Part shown: in pieces, positions 29,819 to 38,711 of the stretch
How the letters are laid out: every line of letters starts with the position of its first letter
How positions within the stretch are numbered: the stretch's first letter is position 1
From: Marinobacter sp.
Lineage (GTDB): Bacteria; Pseudomonadota; Gammaproteobacteria; Pseudomonadales; Oleiphilaceae
Reading direction: 5' to 3'
Length of the DNA: 64,000 bases
Assembly: GCA_022565395.1 (NCBI GenBank)
Contig: JAIUMV010000001.1
Coordinates: forward strand, 265,586-329,585
The notes under the pieces: model-generated
Database searches by the model: none
What the model was told of the DNA's origin: nothing
The model's input: only the letters and a program-made list of their open reading frames with translations
Made by a program: the position numbers and the translations under genes

Positions 29819-29832
29819 CCCGTTCACCTCAC

Positions 29833-30585
29833 TCATATCACGCCCCCCTGCTCGTCCAACAAGGGGGCAAGATGGCGATCAACCGCGTCACGGGCGCGGA
29901 AGATTCTTGAACGTACCGTACCGATCGGGCAATCCAGTATCCGCGCTATGTCCTCATAGCTGAGGCCTTCGTACTCCCGCAGCAGCAATGCCGAGCGCAG
30001 TTCCTCCGGCAAGCTTTCAAGGGCCACCTGCAAGGCTGCCGCCAGCTGTTCACGCTGCAGTAGCTGCTCCGGGGAGGCGCGGTCGCGTAACCGCTCGCCT
30101 TCATCAAACTGCTCGGCATCCGCCACATCCACGCTGCCTTGGGGGCGGCGGCTACGGGACTCAAGGAAGTTCTTTGCGGTGTTGACGGCAATGCGGTAAA
30201 GCCAGGTGTAAAAAGCACTGTCGCCCCGGAAACGATCGATGGCGCGGTAGGCTTTAACAAAGGTTTCCTGCGTCAGGTCAAGGACATCCTGACTGTCATA
30301 GACAAAACGGCTGATAATGGAGGCAACCCGTGACTGGTACTTGATAACCAGCAGGTCAAAGGCCGCTGTATCACCACGGCGCACCTTCCGGACCAACTGG
30401 ATGTCGGTCTGGCTGTCGGGGGCAGGCTTGTTCAGTCGGTCTGTTTCCGCCACCATGGCTGCGTTACCCGCGGGCCCTTTGTATCCTGAGTTAGCAAGGT
30501 ACGGGGCGCCAACCTGTGCCCGCTGTACCGGATTGGCACTGTGCCCTGAAGATTGCAACTGTGACTGTCGCTTGATAGGCGTCAT
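29833..30585 (-). CDS. algU: RNA polymerase sigma factor AlgU/RpoE
   Basis: Extracytoplasmic-function sigma factor for envelope stress. The core (from about residue 59) has region 2 (AAFDLLVIKYQ; DLTQETFVKAYRAIDRFRGDSAFYTWLYRIAVNTAKN) and region 4 (LPEELRSALLLREYEGLSYEDIA; IGTVRSRIFRARDAV). The whole frame gives 250 residues, over 50 more than usual. The extra N-terminus (Gln/Ser/Asn-rich) has no known domain. An internal ATG at 30456 would give 207 residues, close to the normal size, but has no good ribosome binding site; the ATG at 30585 is preceded by a weak GGGA. The true start is unresolved. The gene is divergent from nadB. Confidence 0.93.
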   Translation of the reverse strand: MTPIKRQSQLQSSGHSANPVQRAQVGAPYLANSGYKGPAGNAAMVAETDRLNKPAPDSQTDIQLVRKVRRGDTAAFDLLVIKYQSRVASIISRFVYDSQDVLDLTQETFVKAYRAIDRFRGDSAFYTWLYRIAVNTAKNFLESRSRRPQGSVDVADAEQFDEGERLRDRASPEQLLQREQLAAALQVALESLPEELRSALLLREYEGLSYEDIARILDCPIGTVRSRIFRARDAVDRHLAPLLDEQGGVI

Positions 30586-30693
30586 TTATCTATCCCGTGG
30601 TCTGATCATACCAGCACCGGCGGAGCCATGAACAGAATGGCCCAAAATCACGGTAATCCTGAGGGTTGTGGAGATACCCTCGTCATCGGCCAA

Positions 30694-30720
30694 ATAGACA
30701 GCGACCACAAAGTTTAGTTC
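30694..30720 (-). promoter_or_regulatory. Candidate sigma-E (AlgU) autoregulatory promoter
   Basis: On the minus strand GAACTA (plus-strand 30715-30720) is separated by 16 bases from TCTAT (30694-30698). The known AlgU/RpoE consensus is GAACTT, 16-17 bases, TCTGA, so 5 of 6 and 3 of 5 match. It lies about 110 bases upstream of the long algU start and about 240 upstream of the internal one. Autoregulation of algU is well established in Pseudomonas. Confidence 0.5.
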
Positions 30721-30752
30721 AATACACATTCACCCCTTGCGATTGAGTTCCA

Positions 30753-32357
30753 ATGCCGCAATCCCACGAGTATGACGTTCTGGTTATCGGCACTGGCGCG
30801 GCCGGCCTTACGGTAGCGCTGAATCTGCCGACACACCTCAAAGTTGCCGTTGTCAGCAAAGGCAAGCTGTCCAGTGGCGCCACCCTGTGGGCACAGGGCG
30901 GCATCGCCGCCGTACTCGATAGCAGCGACTCGGTGGAAGACCATATTCGCGACACCCTGAATGCGGGTGGAGGCCTGTGCCATGAAGACGCTGTCCGCTT
31001 TACGGTAGAGCACGGAAAAGAAGCCATTGAGTGGCTGGTGGACAGGGGCGTGGATTTCACCCGGGACGCCAATGCCAATCTCCACCTGACACGGGAAGGC
31101 GGGCACAGCCACAGGCGCATCATCCATGCGGCTGACGCCACCGGGCACGCGGTATCCACAACTCTGGGGGAACGCGCACTGGCCGCACCCCACATCACCA
31201 TACTTGAAAACCGGGTGGCGGTGGATCTGATTACCAACCGTAAACTCGGGCTGCCCGGTAATCGCTGTGTCGGAGCCTATGTACTTAACGTGGAAGACAA
31301 CCACGTGGAACTGTTCCGCGCGCGCTTTGTGGTCATCGCGACCGGTGGTGCCAGCAAAGCCTATCGCTACACCAGCAATCCCGATGGCGCCTCTGGCGAT
31401 GGCATTGCAATCGCCTGGCGGGCAGGCTGCCGGGTCGCCAACATGGAGTTCAACCAGTTCCACCCTACCTGCCTGTATCACCCCCACGCCAAGTCATTCC
31501 TGATTACCGAAGCCGTGCGTGGCGAAGGTGGCTATTTGCGCCTGCCTGACGGCAGTCGGTTCATGGACCGGTTTGACTCGCGCGCTGAACTTGCGCCCCG
31601 GGACATCGTGGCCAGGGCGATAGACCATGAAATGAAGCGACTGGGTGCGGATCACCTGCTGCTGGACATCAGTCATAAACCGGCGGATTTTATCCGCGAG
31701 CACTTCCCCACTATTCATGAACGCTGCCTGAGCTTTGGCATAGATATCACCCGGGAACCCATTCCTGTTGTGCCTGCCGCTCATTACACCTGTGGCGGCA
31801 TCATGACGGACCTGCGTGCTCGCACCGACATCAATCAACTCTACGCCGTGGGCGAAGCAGCCTTCACCGGCCTGCACGGTGCCAATCGCATGGCCAGCAA
31901 CTCCCTGTTGGAGTGCCTGGTGTATGGACGCGCTGCCGCAGATGATATCATTCGCCAGGATCCGGACGTGCCGCCACCCCCGGACGCCCCCGCCTGGGAC
32001 GAATCCCAGGTGCGCGACTCGGATGAAGACGTGGTTATCTCCCATAACTGGGACGAGCTGAGACACTTTATGTGGGACTATGTCGGCATCGTCCGCACCA
32101 CCAAGCGGCTCCAGCGCGCCAAACACCGGGTGGACATGCTGTCTCGCGAAATCAGCGAGTTCTACAGCAATTACCGGGTCACCAACGACCTGCTGGAGTT
32201 GCGTAATCTGGTGACGGTATCAGACCTGATTATCTGTTCCGCCATGCAGCGCAAGGAAAGCCGGGGCCTGCACTATACACTGGACTACCCGGGCCTGAAC
32301 CATGAAGCCCGGGACACCGTACTGATTCCGACGACTTACCGTGTGCGCACACCCTGA
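30753..32357 (+). CDS. nadB: L-aspartate oxidase
   Basis: NadB oxidises aspartate to iminoaspartate with FAD, the first step of NAD synthesis. The 534-residue protein has the FAD dinucleotide motif [10 protein letters not shown] (11-20), [11 protein letters not shown], a substrate/FAD region with QFHPT and VRGEGG, YTCGGI, the [16 protein letters not shown] segment and a C-terminal helical domain. The ATG at 30753 precedes [10 protein letters not shown]. It is divergent from algU and followed by sdhE. Confidence 0.98.
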   Translation: MPQSHEYDVLVIGTGAAGLTVALNLPTHLKVAVVSKGKLSSGATLWAQGGIAAVLDSSDSVEDHIRDTLNAGGGLCHEDAVRFTVEHGKEAIEWLVDRGVDFTRDANANLHLTREGGHSHRRIIHAADATGHAVSTTLGERALAAPHITILENRVAVDLITNRKLGLPGNRCVGAYVLNVEDNHVELFRARFVVIATGGASKAYRYTSNPDGASGDGIAIAWRAGCRVANMEFNQFHPTCLYHPHAKSFLITEAVRGEGGYLRLPDGSRFMDRFDSRAELAPRDIVARAIDHEMKRLGADHLLLDISHKPADFIREHFPTIHERCLSFGIDITREPIPVVPAAHYTCGGIMTDLRARTDINQLYAVGEAAFTGLHGANRMASNSLLECLVYGRAAADDIIRQDPDVPPPPDAPAWDESQVRDSDEDVVISHNWDELRHFMWDYVGIVRTTKRLQRAKHRVDMLSREISEFYSNYRVTNDLLELRNLVTVSDLIICSAMQRKESRGLHYTLDYPGLNHEARDTVLIPTTYRVRTP

Positions 32358-32372
32358 TACGAGAATGCACTA

Positions 32373-32627
32373 ATGGATACCGATAACGAGTTTCGCCGCC
32401 TCTGGTGGCACAGCCGGCGCGGCATGCTGGAGCTGGACGTACTGCTGATCCCTTTTCTGGAACAGGCCTACCGTGACCTTCCGGCGGACGACCAGGCCCG
32501 CTACCGCAAACTGCTGGATTGCGAAGACACCGATATGTTTGAGTGGTTCATGCAACGGAGCAAACCGCAGGACCCCGATCTCGCGCGTATCGTGGACATT
32601 ATCCTGACCCGTGTACAACCGCATTGA
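32373..32627 (+). CDS. sdhE: FAD assembly factor SdhE
   Basis: SdhE helps attach FAD covalently to succinate dehydrogenase and fumarate reductase flavoproteins. The 84-residue protein has the RGxxE motif (R16-G17-M18-L19-E20 in RRGMLELD), and the helical DUF339 pattern ([18 protein letters not shown]) is intact. It starts 15 bp after nadB, and its end overlaps the ygfX-like gene by 17 bp. Confidence 0.95.
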   Translation: MDTDNEFRRLWWHSRRGMLELDVLLIPFLEQAYRDLPADDQARYRKLLDCEDTDMFEWFMQRSKPQDPDLARIVDIILTRVQPH

Positions 32628-33054
32628 GCTGCAACTTGCGCCATCCCACCGGGTGGGACTGATTTCAGCCGCGCCCTGGCTGGCCCTTGCAGCCCTCTCC
32701 GCCAGCCTGGCCATAAGCCTGCATCCCCTGTGCGGTGTCGCCCTGCCCCTTTTGCTTTGGCAAGGGCTGAGCCGGTATCGCCTGAGGGGCCTGCTGCAAG
32801 GTGATCGCGCCATCATCTGCCTGACGGTGCGAAACAACCAGTTGCAACTGCAACTTGGCGACGGCGAGACGGTGGAAGCCGATTGTCACGCGGAATCGAG
32901 AGTTTACCGAACCCTCGCCTTCTTGAAAGTGATCGACCCCGCCCGCATGTTATCCCCCGTACCGGTTATCCTGTTGGCATCAGCCAACTGCCAGACCGAT
33001 CAGTTGCGGCCACTGCGTGTGTGGTTGAGACTCAAAGCACCGGCTATACCCTAG
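32611..33054 (+). CDS. YgfX-like small membrane protein
   Basis: A 147-residue protein starting at the GTG at 32611, within the end of sdhE. It has a basic N-terminus, two adjacent membrane segments (about 17-35 and 38-52), then a soluble part with short strands and [18 protein letters not shown]. This matches the YgfX family that in E. coli is paired with SdhE (YgfY). Claims that the E. coli pair is a toxin-antitoxin are disputed, and nothing here supports that. The sdhE-ygfX-ygfZ order supports the identity. Confidence 0.78.
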   Translation: MYNRIELQLAPSHRVGLISAAPWLALAALSASLAISLHPLCGVALPLLLWQGLSRYRLRGLLQGDRAIICLTVRNNQLQLQLGDGETVEADCHAESRVYRTLAFLKVIDPARMLSPVPVILLASANCQTDQLRPLRVWLRLKAPAIP

Positions 33055-33063
33055 GACATAACC

Positions 33064-34047
33064 ATGACAACACCCGCATCCCCAACCATTGCCCGGCTAG
33101 AGCGCGAACGGCTGATACGGGTCAGCGGTGCCCAGGCGCGCAATTTTCTCCATGGCCAGCTCAGCCAGAACATGGATGATGTCACCCCCAGCCAAGCCCT
33201 GCGGGCGGCCGCCTGCACCCCCAAAGGCCGGGCCTACGGACTGCTACTGGTGGCCCGGGACGGGGATGACTTTGTGCTGCGCTGCCCCACGGAAGTACTG
33301 GACCCCTTGCTCCACACCCTGAACAAGTATCGACCGCTGTTCCGGGGCACGACCATGGATGTTGAGCCCGCAGCAGAGGTCTACGGTCTGCTGGGGCAGG
33401 CGGCTGCCCAGACTTTGATGGCTGACGCAGGCAGCCAGCTCACCCACTGGGGCGCCACCCTGACAACCCCCGGGGGGTTGCTGATCCGGGTTCCGGATAC
33501 AGCGGAGGGTCTGCAGCGCTACGAGTTCTGGCGGCTTCAGCCCGACGCTGCCGAGCTGCCGGCAGCCTTCAAAAACCAGCTTGGCGCTTCAGCCATCACC
33601 TGGGCTCATTCAGAAATTGCGGCGGGCGTTGCGACCCTGACCCCCGCCACCCTGGAAAGCTACGTACCGCAAATGCTCAACTGGCAGCACCTGCAGGGCA
33701 TTCATTTCAAGAAGGGCTGTTACACGGGCCAGGAAATCATCGCGCGGATGCACTTTCTCGGCCAGCTCAAAAAGAGCCTGTACCGCCTGATCAGCGCGAC
33801 CCCTCATGCGCCAGTGATCGCCGGCACACCGGTTATGGGAGGCGAGGAATCCGTTGGCGAGGTAGTGAACTGCAGCCCGCTGGAGGACGGCAGGCTCGCG
33901 CTCCTGGCGGTACTGCGTCATGACCGGGCCTCAGCCCCGCTGTCTCTGCCTGAGCAGGGCGCGGCGTTGCACTTACAACCCCTGCCTTACACGGTACCTG
34001 AACAACAGCCGGACACTCCCTCAATGTCTGCTGGCACTGATACATAA
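33064..34047 (+). CDS. ygfZ: Folate-binding iron-sulfur maturation protein YgfZ
   Basis: YgfZ is a tetrahydrofolate-binding protein needed for full activity of some Fe-S enzymes such as MiaB. The 327-residue protein has the GcvT-like fold and the signature KGCYTGQEIIARMHFLG with the key cysteine at C219. RLIRVSGAQARNFLHGQLSQN opens the domain. The start at 33064 has no strong ribosome binding site but follows the ygfX-like gene by 9 bp. It is probably cotranscribed with nadB-sdhE-ygfX. Confidence 0.94.
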   Translation: MTTPASPTIARLERERLIRVSGAQARNFLHGQLSQNMDDVTPSQALRAAACTPKGRAYGLLLVARDGDDFVLRCPTEVLDPLLHTLNKYRPLFRGTTMDVEPAAEVYGLLGQAAAQTLMADAGSQLTHWGATLTTPGGLLIRVPDTAEGLQRYEFWRLQPDAAELPAAFKNQLGASAITWAHSEIAAGVATLTPATLESYVPQMLNWQHLQGIHFKKGCYTGQEIIARMHFLGQLKKSLYRLISATPHAPVIAGTPVMGGEESVGEVVNCSPLEDGRLALLAVLRHDRASAPLSLPEQGAALHLQPLPYTVPEQQPDTPSMSAGTDT

Positions 34048-34191
34048 CATCACAGCGGGAAAGGCAATTCTTTGCTATAACTAGGAAACATCTGTCAGGC
34101 GTCAACAACATTGGCGCAGCGAAGCAAGCGCGACGGGGTGCCAGATCCCCTGACGCTCAGGTATTCACGAAACCCACGGATAACCAGCAAC

Positions 34192-35025
34192 ATGTCAACC
34201 ATTGCGGAAACCATCAAAAACGACCTCCAGGCGGCCATTGAGAACGACAAGCTGGTTTTGCCAACCCTGCCAGAAGTCGCCCTGAAAGTCAGGGATATTG
34301 CGGAATCCGAAGACTCCAGCATCAACGATCTGGTGAATGTCATCAGTTCCGATACGGCGCTGTCAGCGCGCCTGATCCGGGTATGCAACAGCCCGCTGTT
34401 CCGGGGCACCCGACAAATCGAGAACCTCAACATGGCGGTCAGCCGCCTGGGGATGGCCTACACCAGCAACCTTGCCATGGGTCTGGCCATGGAGCAGATG
34501 TTCCAGGCCACCTCTGACATGATCGATAAGCGGCTGCGCAGCACCTGGCAAACCAGTACGGAAGTGGCTGGCGTCTGTTATGTGCTGGCGCAACAGTTCA
34601 CACGCCTAAAGCCAGACCAGGCCACCCTCGCCGGGCTGGTACACCTGATTGGTGTACTGCCGATCCTTCGCTACGTGGAGGACAACGATATCCGTATCAA
34701 CAGCGTGGTGCTGGACAACGTCATTGACGAGCTGCACCCACTGATCGGTGTCAAGATCCTGGAAAAATGGGATTTCCCTGCTGAACTTCGCAACATCCCG
34801 CAGGACTACCTGAATCTGGAGCGGCAACCGGCGGCCGCGGATTACGCGGATCTGGTCCTGGTCGCCAATCTGCAACTGGCGGCAGGGAGTGACAGCCCCC
34901 TGAACGAGCTGGACAAGCACAGTCTCGGCGCCTTCAAGCGCCTCGGCATTGACCCCGACAACCTGTCCGGCGAAGACGAAGACCTCAATGCCCAGATGGA
35001 AGCGGCTATGGCACTACTGGGCTGA
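34192..35025 (+). CDS. HDOD domain signalling protein
   Basis: A 278-residue cytoplasmic protein from the ATG at 34192 (MSTIAETIKNDLQAAI); a longer frame from 34111 is unlikely. The HDOD module (LVLPTLPEVALKVRDIAESEDSSINDLVNVI; DTALSARLIRVCNSPLF; LATLAGLVHLIGVLPIL as separate matches) fills most of the length. HDOD proteins are HD-fold relatives without the metal pair and act in signalling, often with c-di-GMP or two-component systems. It is the second HDOD gene in the window (the other is fused to YbaK). A strong bidirectional terminator separates it from ung. Confidence 0.9.
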   Translation: MSTIAETIKNDLQAAIENDKLVLPTLPEVALKVRDIAESEDSSINDLVNVISSDTALSARLIRVCNSPLFRGTRQIENLNMAVSRLGMAYTSNLAMGLAMEQMFQATSDMIDKRLRSTWQTSTEVAGVCYVLAQQFTRLKPDQATLAGLVHLIGVLPILRYVEDNDIRINSVVLDNVIDELHPLIGVKILEKWDFPAELRNIPQDYLNLERQPAAADYADLVLVANLQLAAGSDSPLNELDKHSLGAFKRLGIDPDNLSGEDEDLNAQMEAAMALLG

Positions 35026-35034
35026 GCTGCCGAC

Positions 35035-35066
35035 AAAAAAACCGACAGTCTCCTGTCGGTTTTTTT
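35035..35066. terminator. Bidirectional intrinsic terminator between HDOD gene and ung
   Basis: ACCGACAG (35041-35048), loop tctc, CTGTCGGT (35053-35060), flanked by an A-run on the left and a T-run on the right, so the stem extends to 14 bp and there is a U-tract on both strands. It ends the plus-strand HDOD transcript and the minus-strand ung transcript. Confidence 0.93.
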
Positions 35067-35086
35067 GTACCTCTTACAGTAACCTG

Positions 35087-35824
35087 TCAAGCCTTGCCAT
35101 AACGCGCCAACAAGCCAGCCTGATCAGGCAGCGCCCAATCCACCGGTGTTCGCTGCCGGGACTGCAACCACTCATTAGCCTTGCGGAAATGACCACAGCC
35201 CAGAAAGCCGCGATGAGCACTCAGGGGCGATGGATGAGGTGCCTCCAATACACAGTGGCGGCGACGATCAATAACCCGGCCTTTCTTGTGGGCATAGCGG
35301 CCCCACAGCATGAACACCACCTGGTCACAGTGTGTATTCACCTGTTCGATGACCCGGTCGGTAAACTGCTCCCAGCCTTTGCCCTGATGGGCGGCGGCCT
35401 CCCCCTGCACTACGGTGAGGACGCTGTTGAGCAGCAACACCCCTTGTTCTGCCCAGGGCTGCAAGCAGCCATGATCCGGCGGAGCGAGACCGAGGTCCGC
35501 CTGGATTTCCTTGTAGATGTTCACCAGGGATGGCGGCACCCGTACACCGGGCCGCACACTGAAGCAAAGCCCGTGGGCCTGACCTGGGCCATGGTAAGGG
35601 TCCTGCCCCAGGATCACCACTCGCACCTGATCCAACGGCGTACTGTTGAGGGCGTTAAAGCAGTGCTGGCTCGCCGGGTAGATTACCTTGCCCGCCTGCT
35701 CCTCCTGCGCGAGAAAATCCGCCAGCTCGCGCATGTAGGGCTGCTCAAACTCACCTTCGAGCACCTCCAGCCAACCACGGCCGGGCTTCAGCCGGGCTTT
35801 CAGTGTGGCTACCGCTGCGCTCAT
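35087..35824 (-). CDS. ung: Uracil-DNA glycosylase
   Basis: Ung excises uracil from DNA to start base-excision repair. The 245-residue family-1 enzyme has the water-activating motif [14 protein letters not shown] (D75), FSV, the LLNSVLTV loop and the [14 protein letters not shown] leucine-loop motif. The start is the ATG at 35824 ([10 protein letters not shown]), which nearly abuts the lysS stop, so it is likely cotranscribed with lysS. Confidence 0.97.
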   Translation of the reverse strand: MSAAVATLKARLKPGRGWLEVLEGEFEQPYMRELADFLAQEEQAGKVIYPASQHCFNALNSTPLDQVRVVILGQDPYHGPGQAHGLCFSVRPGVRVPPSLVNIYKEIQADLGLAPPDHGCLQPWAEQGVLLLNSVLTVVQGEAAAHQGKGWEQFTDRVIEQVNTHCDQVVFMLWGRYAHKKGRVIDRRRHCVLEAPHPSPLSAHRGFLGCGHFRKANEWLQSRQRTPVDWALPDQAGLLARYGKA

Positions 35825-35828
35825 GGTA

Positions 35829-37340
35829 TCAACGATGTTCCGGACGCATGGCGGGGAACAGGATCACATCCCGAATGGATGGCGAGTCCGTCAGCAGCAT
35901 GGCCAGACGGTCGATACCGATGCCCTCACCAGCGGTGGGTGGCAGTCCGTACTCCAGCGCGGTGATGTAGTCATCGTCATAGAACATGGCTTCGTCATCA
36001 CCCGCATCCTTCTCCGCCACCTGCTCCTTGAAGCGTTCCGCCTGATCCTCAGCATCGTTGAGCTCAGAGAAGCCATTGGCAATCTCACGGCCACCAACGA
36101 AGAACTCAAAGCGATCCGTCACAAAAGGGTTATCGTCATTGCGGCGGGCCAGCGGCGAGACTTCCGTAGGATACTCGGTGATAAAGGTGGGCTGCATCAG
36201 GCGATGCTCCACCGTCTCCTCGAAGATTTCGATCTGTACCTTGCCCAGCCCCCAGCTTTCCTTGACGCTGATACCCAGGCCCCGCGCCACAGCACGGGCC
36301 TGTTCCAGATCCAGCAGTTGCTCCCGCTGCAGCTCTGGGTTGTAGTGCAGGATGGAATCCAGCACCGACAGACGGGCAAACGGCTGGCCGAAATCATACT
36401 CGATGGTTTCCACCTCGCCATTCTTGCCGTGGCGGGTGTTGGTGAACTGCGTGCGGCCCAGCACATCCTGGGCGACCTGGCGCAACATGGCTTCAGTGAG
36501 ATTCATCAGATCATGGTAGTCAGCGTAGGCCTGATAGAACTCCAGCATGGTGAACTCAGGATTATGACGCGTGGACAGCCCCTCATTACGGAAGTTGCGA
36601 TTGATTTCAAACACCCGCTCAAAGCCCCCCACCACCAGACGCTTGAGGTAAAGCTCCGGCGCAATACGCAGGTACATATCAATACCCAGGGCGTTATGGT
36701 GGGTTTTGAAGGGACGTGCGGTTGCGCCGCCGGGAATCACCTGCAGCATGGGCGTCTCTACTTCCATGAAATCCCGGGCCACGAAGAAGCTGCGGATGCT
36801 GTTGATGATCTTTGAACGTGCCACAAACACCCGGCGAGCGTCCTCATTGACCATCAGGTCTACATAGCGCTGGCGATAACGGGTTTCCGTGTCCGTCAGA
36901 CCTTTGTGCTTCTCCGGTAGCGGGCGCAGGGATTTGGTGAGCAGTTCATACTCCTCCATCATCACATAGAGGTCGCCTTTGCCGGATTTGCAGAGGGTGC
37001 CGCGTACGCCAACCACATCCCCCAGGTCCCAGTGCCGGGTGTCCTGCTGCACGTCCTTGGTGGCATAGATCTGGATGCGGCCCGTCATATCCTGAACCAC
37101 TTTGAAGGCCTTGCGATCCAGCATCAGGCGGCCAGCAATGGACACTTTCAGCCCCAGGGATTCCAGCTCTTCCTTGGACTTATCACCGTGCGCCGCTTTC
37201 AGTCCTTCTGCCGTACTGTCACGACGGAATGCATTCGGAAAGGGATTGCCCTGCTCGCGCAGTGCCGCCAGCTTGGCGCGGCGCTCGGCAATCAGCTTGT
37301 TTTCGTCCTGCTGGGTGGCGTTCGGCGTCTGTTCGGTCAT
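35829..37340 (-). CDS. lysS: Lysyl-tRNA synthetase (class II)
   Basis: LysS charges tRNA-Lys. From the ATG at 37340 the product is 503 residues; a start four codons earlier (37352) is also open. It has the N-terminal OB anticodon-binding domain ([18 protein letters not shown]) and class II motifs 1-3 ([44 protein letters not shown]). It follows prfB on the minus strand by 71 bp. prfB-lysS is a conserved pair. Confidence 0.97.
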   Translation of the reverse strand: MTEQTPNATQQDENKLIAERRAKLAALREQGNPFPNAFRRDSTAEGLKAAHGDKSKEELESLGLKVSIAGRLMLDRKAFKVVQDMTGRIQIYATKDVQQDTRHWDLGDVVGVRGTLCKSGKGDLYVMMEEYELLTKSLRPLPEKHKGLTDTETRYRQRYVDLMVNEDARRVFVARSKIINSIRSFFVARDFMEVETPMLQVIPGGATARPFKTHHNALGIDMYLRIAPELYLKRLVVGGFERVFEINRNFRNEGLSTRHNPEFTMLEFYQAYADYHDLMNLTEAMLRQVAQDVLGRTQFTNTRHGKNGEVETIEYDFGQPFARLSVLDSILHYNPELQREQLLDLEQARAVARGLGISVKESWGLGKVQIEIFEETVEHRLMQPTFITEYPTEVSPLARRNDDNPFVTDRFEFFVGGREIANGFSELNDAEDQAERFKEQVAEKDAGDDEAMFYDDDYITALEYGLPPTAGEGIGIDRLAMLLTDSPSIRDVILFPAMRPEHR

Positions 37341-37410
37341 GATATCTCGCAAGGGTTGTCAGTCAGTGATCAGTTAACAGATAGAGGCCGGACCTGAGCC
37401 CGACCAAGGA

Positions 37411-38506
37411 TTACAGGCCGGATTTCAGGCTGGCTTCGATGAAACGGTCGATATCACCGTCCAGTACCGCCTGGGTGTTGCTGGTCTCCACCTTGGTGCG
37501 CAAGTCCTTGACCCGGCTGTCGTCCAGCACGTAGGAGCGGATTTGGCTGCCCCAACCAATGTCAGCCTTGGCATCTTCCTGTTTCTGCTTCTCGGCATTA
37601 CGTTTCTGCATTTCCAGCTCGAACAGCTTTGCCTTCAACTGCTTCATGGCAAAGTCTTTGTTTTGATGCTGGCTGCGACCGGCCTGACAGGCCACCACAG
37701 TACCGGTGGGGTTGTGGGTAATCCGCACCGCTGATTCAGTCCGGTTGACGTGCTGACCACCGGCGCCTGACGCCCGGTAGACGTCAATACGCAGGTCTGC
37801 CGGATTGATGTCAATTTCAAAGCTGTCATCCACCTCCGGTGCCACGAATACCGATGAGAAGGAGGTGTGGCGTCGGTTGCCTGAGTCAAACGGGGATTTG
37901 CGCACCAACCGGTGTACGCCGGTTTCCGTGCGCAGCCAACCGTAGGCATACTCGCCCTGCAGGTGAATAGTGGCGCTTTTGATACCGGCCACCTCGCCTT
38001 CCTGCAGTTCGATGATTTCAGTTTTAAAGCCTTTGCGCTCCCCCCACCGCAGGTACATGCGCAACAGCATATTGGCCCAATCCTGAGCTTCAGTACCGCC
38101 GGAACCGGCCTGAATGTCCAGGTAGGCGTTGTTCTCATCCATCTCACCGGAGAACATACGGCGGAACTCCAGCTTCTCCAGCTCACCTTCCAGGCCGTCC
38201 AGCTCAGTGCGGATATCGTCTACCGCCCCTTCATCACCTTCCTCAACCGCCATATCCAGCAACCCCTCGGCGTCTTCCAGGCCGGAGGTCAGGTTATTGA
38301 TGGTCTTGACGATCAGCTCCAGGTTGGCGCGCTCCTTGCCCAGGGCCTGGGCGCGCTCGGGATCATCCCAGACTTTGGGGTCCTCAAGCTCGCGTTCAAC
38401 TTCTACCAGGCGCTCACTGCGATGGTCGTAGTCAAAGATACCCCCTCAGCGCTTCAGTGCGCTCGCGAAGGTCCTTGATGGTGGTGACAATAGGGTTAAT
38501 TTCCAT
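37411..38506 (-). CDS. prfB: Peptide chain release factor 2, with programmed +1 frameshift
   Basis: RF2 releases polypeptides at UGA and UAA. The gene starts at the ATG at 38506 ([13 protein letters not shown]), reads 24 codons to an in-frame TGA (38434-38432), and continues after a +1 shift at 38433 to a stop at 37411, giving 364 residues, the normal RF2 length. The tripeptide anticodon SPF is present (RKSPFDSGN), as is the catalytic GGQ ([14 protein letters not shown]). The frameshift is the known autoregulatory one, so this is not a pseudogene. It is upstream of lysS. Confidence 0.97.
38431..38446 (-). promoter_or_regulatory. Programmed +1 frameshift site of prfB
   Basis: Minus strand: AGG GGG TAT CTT TGA C. 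The purine-rich AGGGGG acts as an internal Shine-Dalgarno three bases upstream of the CTT slip codon, and UGA C is a weakly recognised stop. When RF2 is scarce, ribosomes slip and make RF2. The sequence matches the E. coli site as I know it. Confidence 0.95.
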
Positions 38507-38711
38507 GAAATCATGTCTCGCGTTTGAAAAGGGTGCGATAAAACAGAGGCGGGATTCTACCGGAAACTGGCGTTTAAATCAGCAACTGAGGGCGCGGGGG
38601 GTTGGGGCTTTTTGCCGCGGAATCCGCGGAAGGACACGGAAAAATAAAGACAAAACGCCGATTAGGTACAAAGATGCCACTTTGCTGGCCTTATGCGCCG
38701 GAACAAAGGCC

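Noticed and set aside
32373-33054. sdhE-ygfX as a toxin-antitoxin pair
   Set aside because: SdhE has an established FAD-assembly role with the RGxxE motif; the toxin reading is disputed and nothing in the sequence supports it.
37411-38506. prfB as a frameshifted pseudogene
   Set aside because: The interruption is the known CTT-TGA-C programmed site with an upstream AGGGGG, and both parts are conserved.
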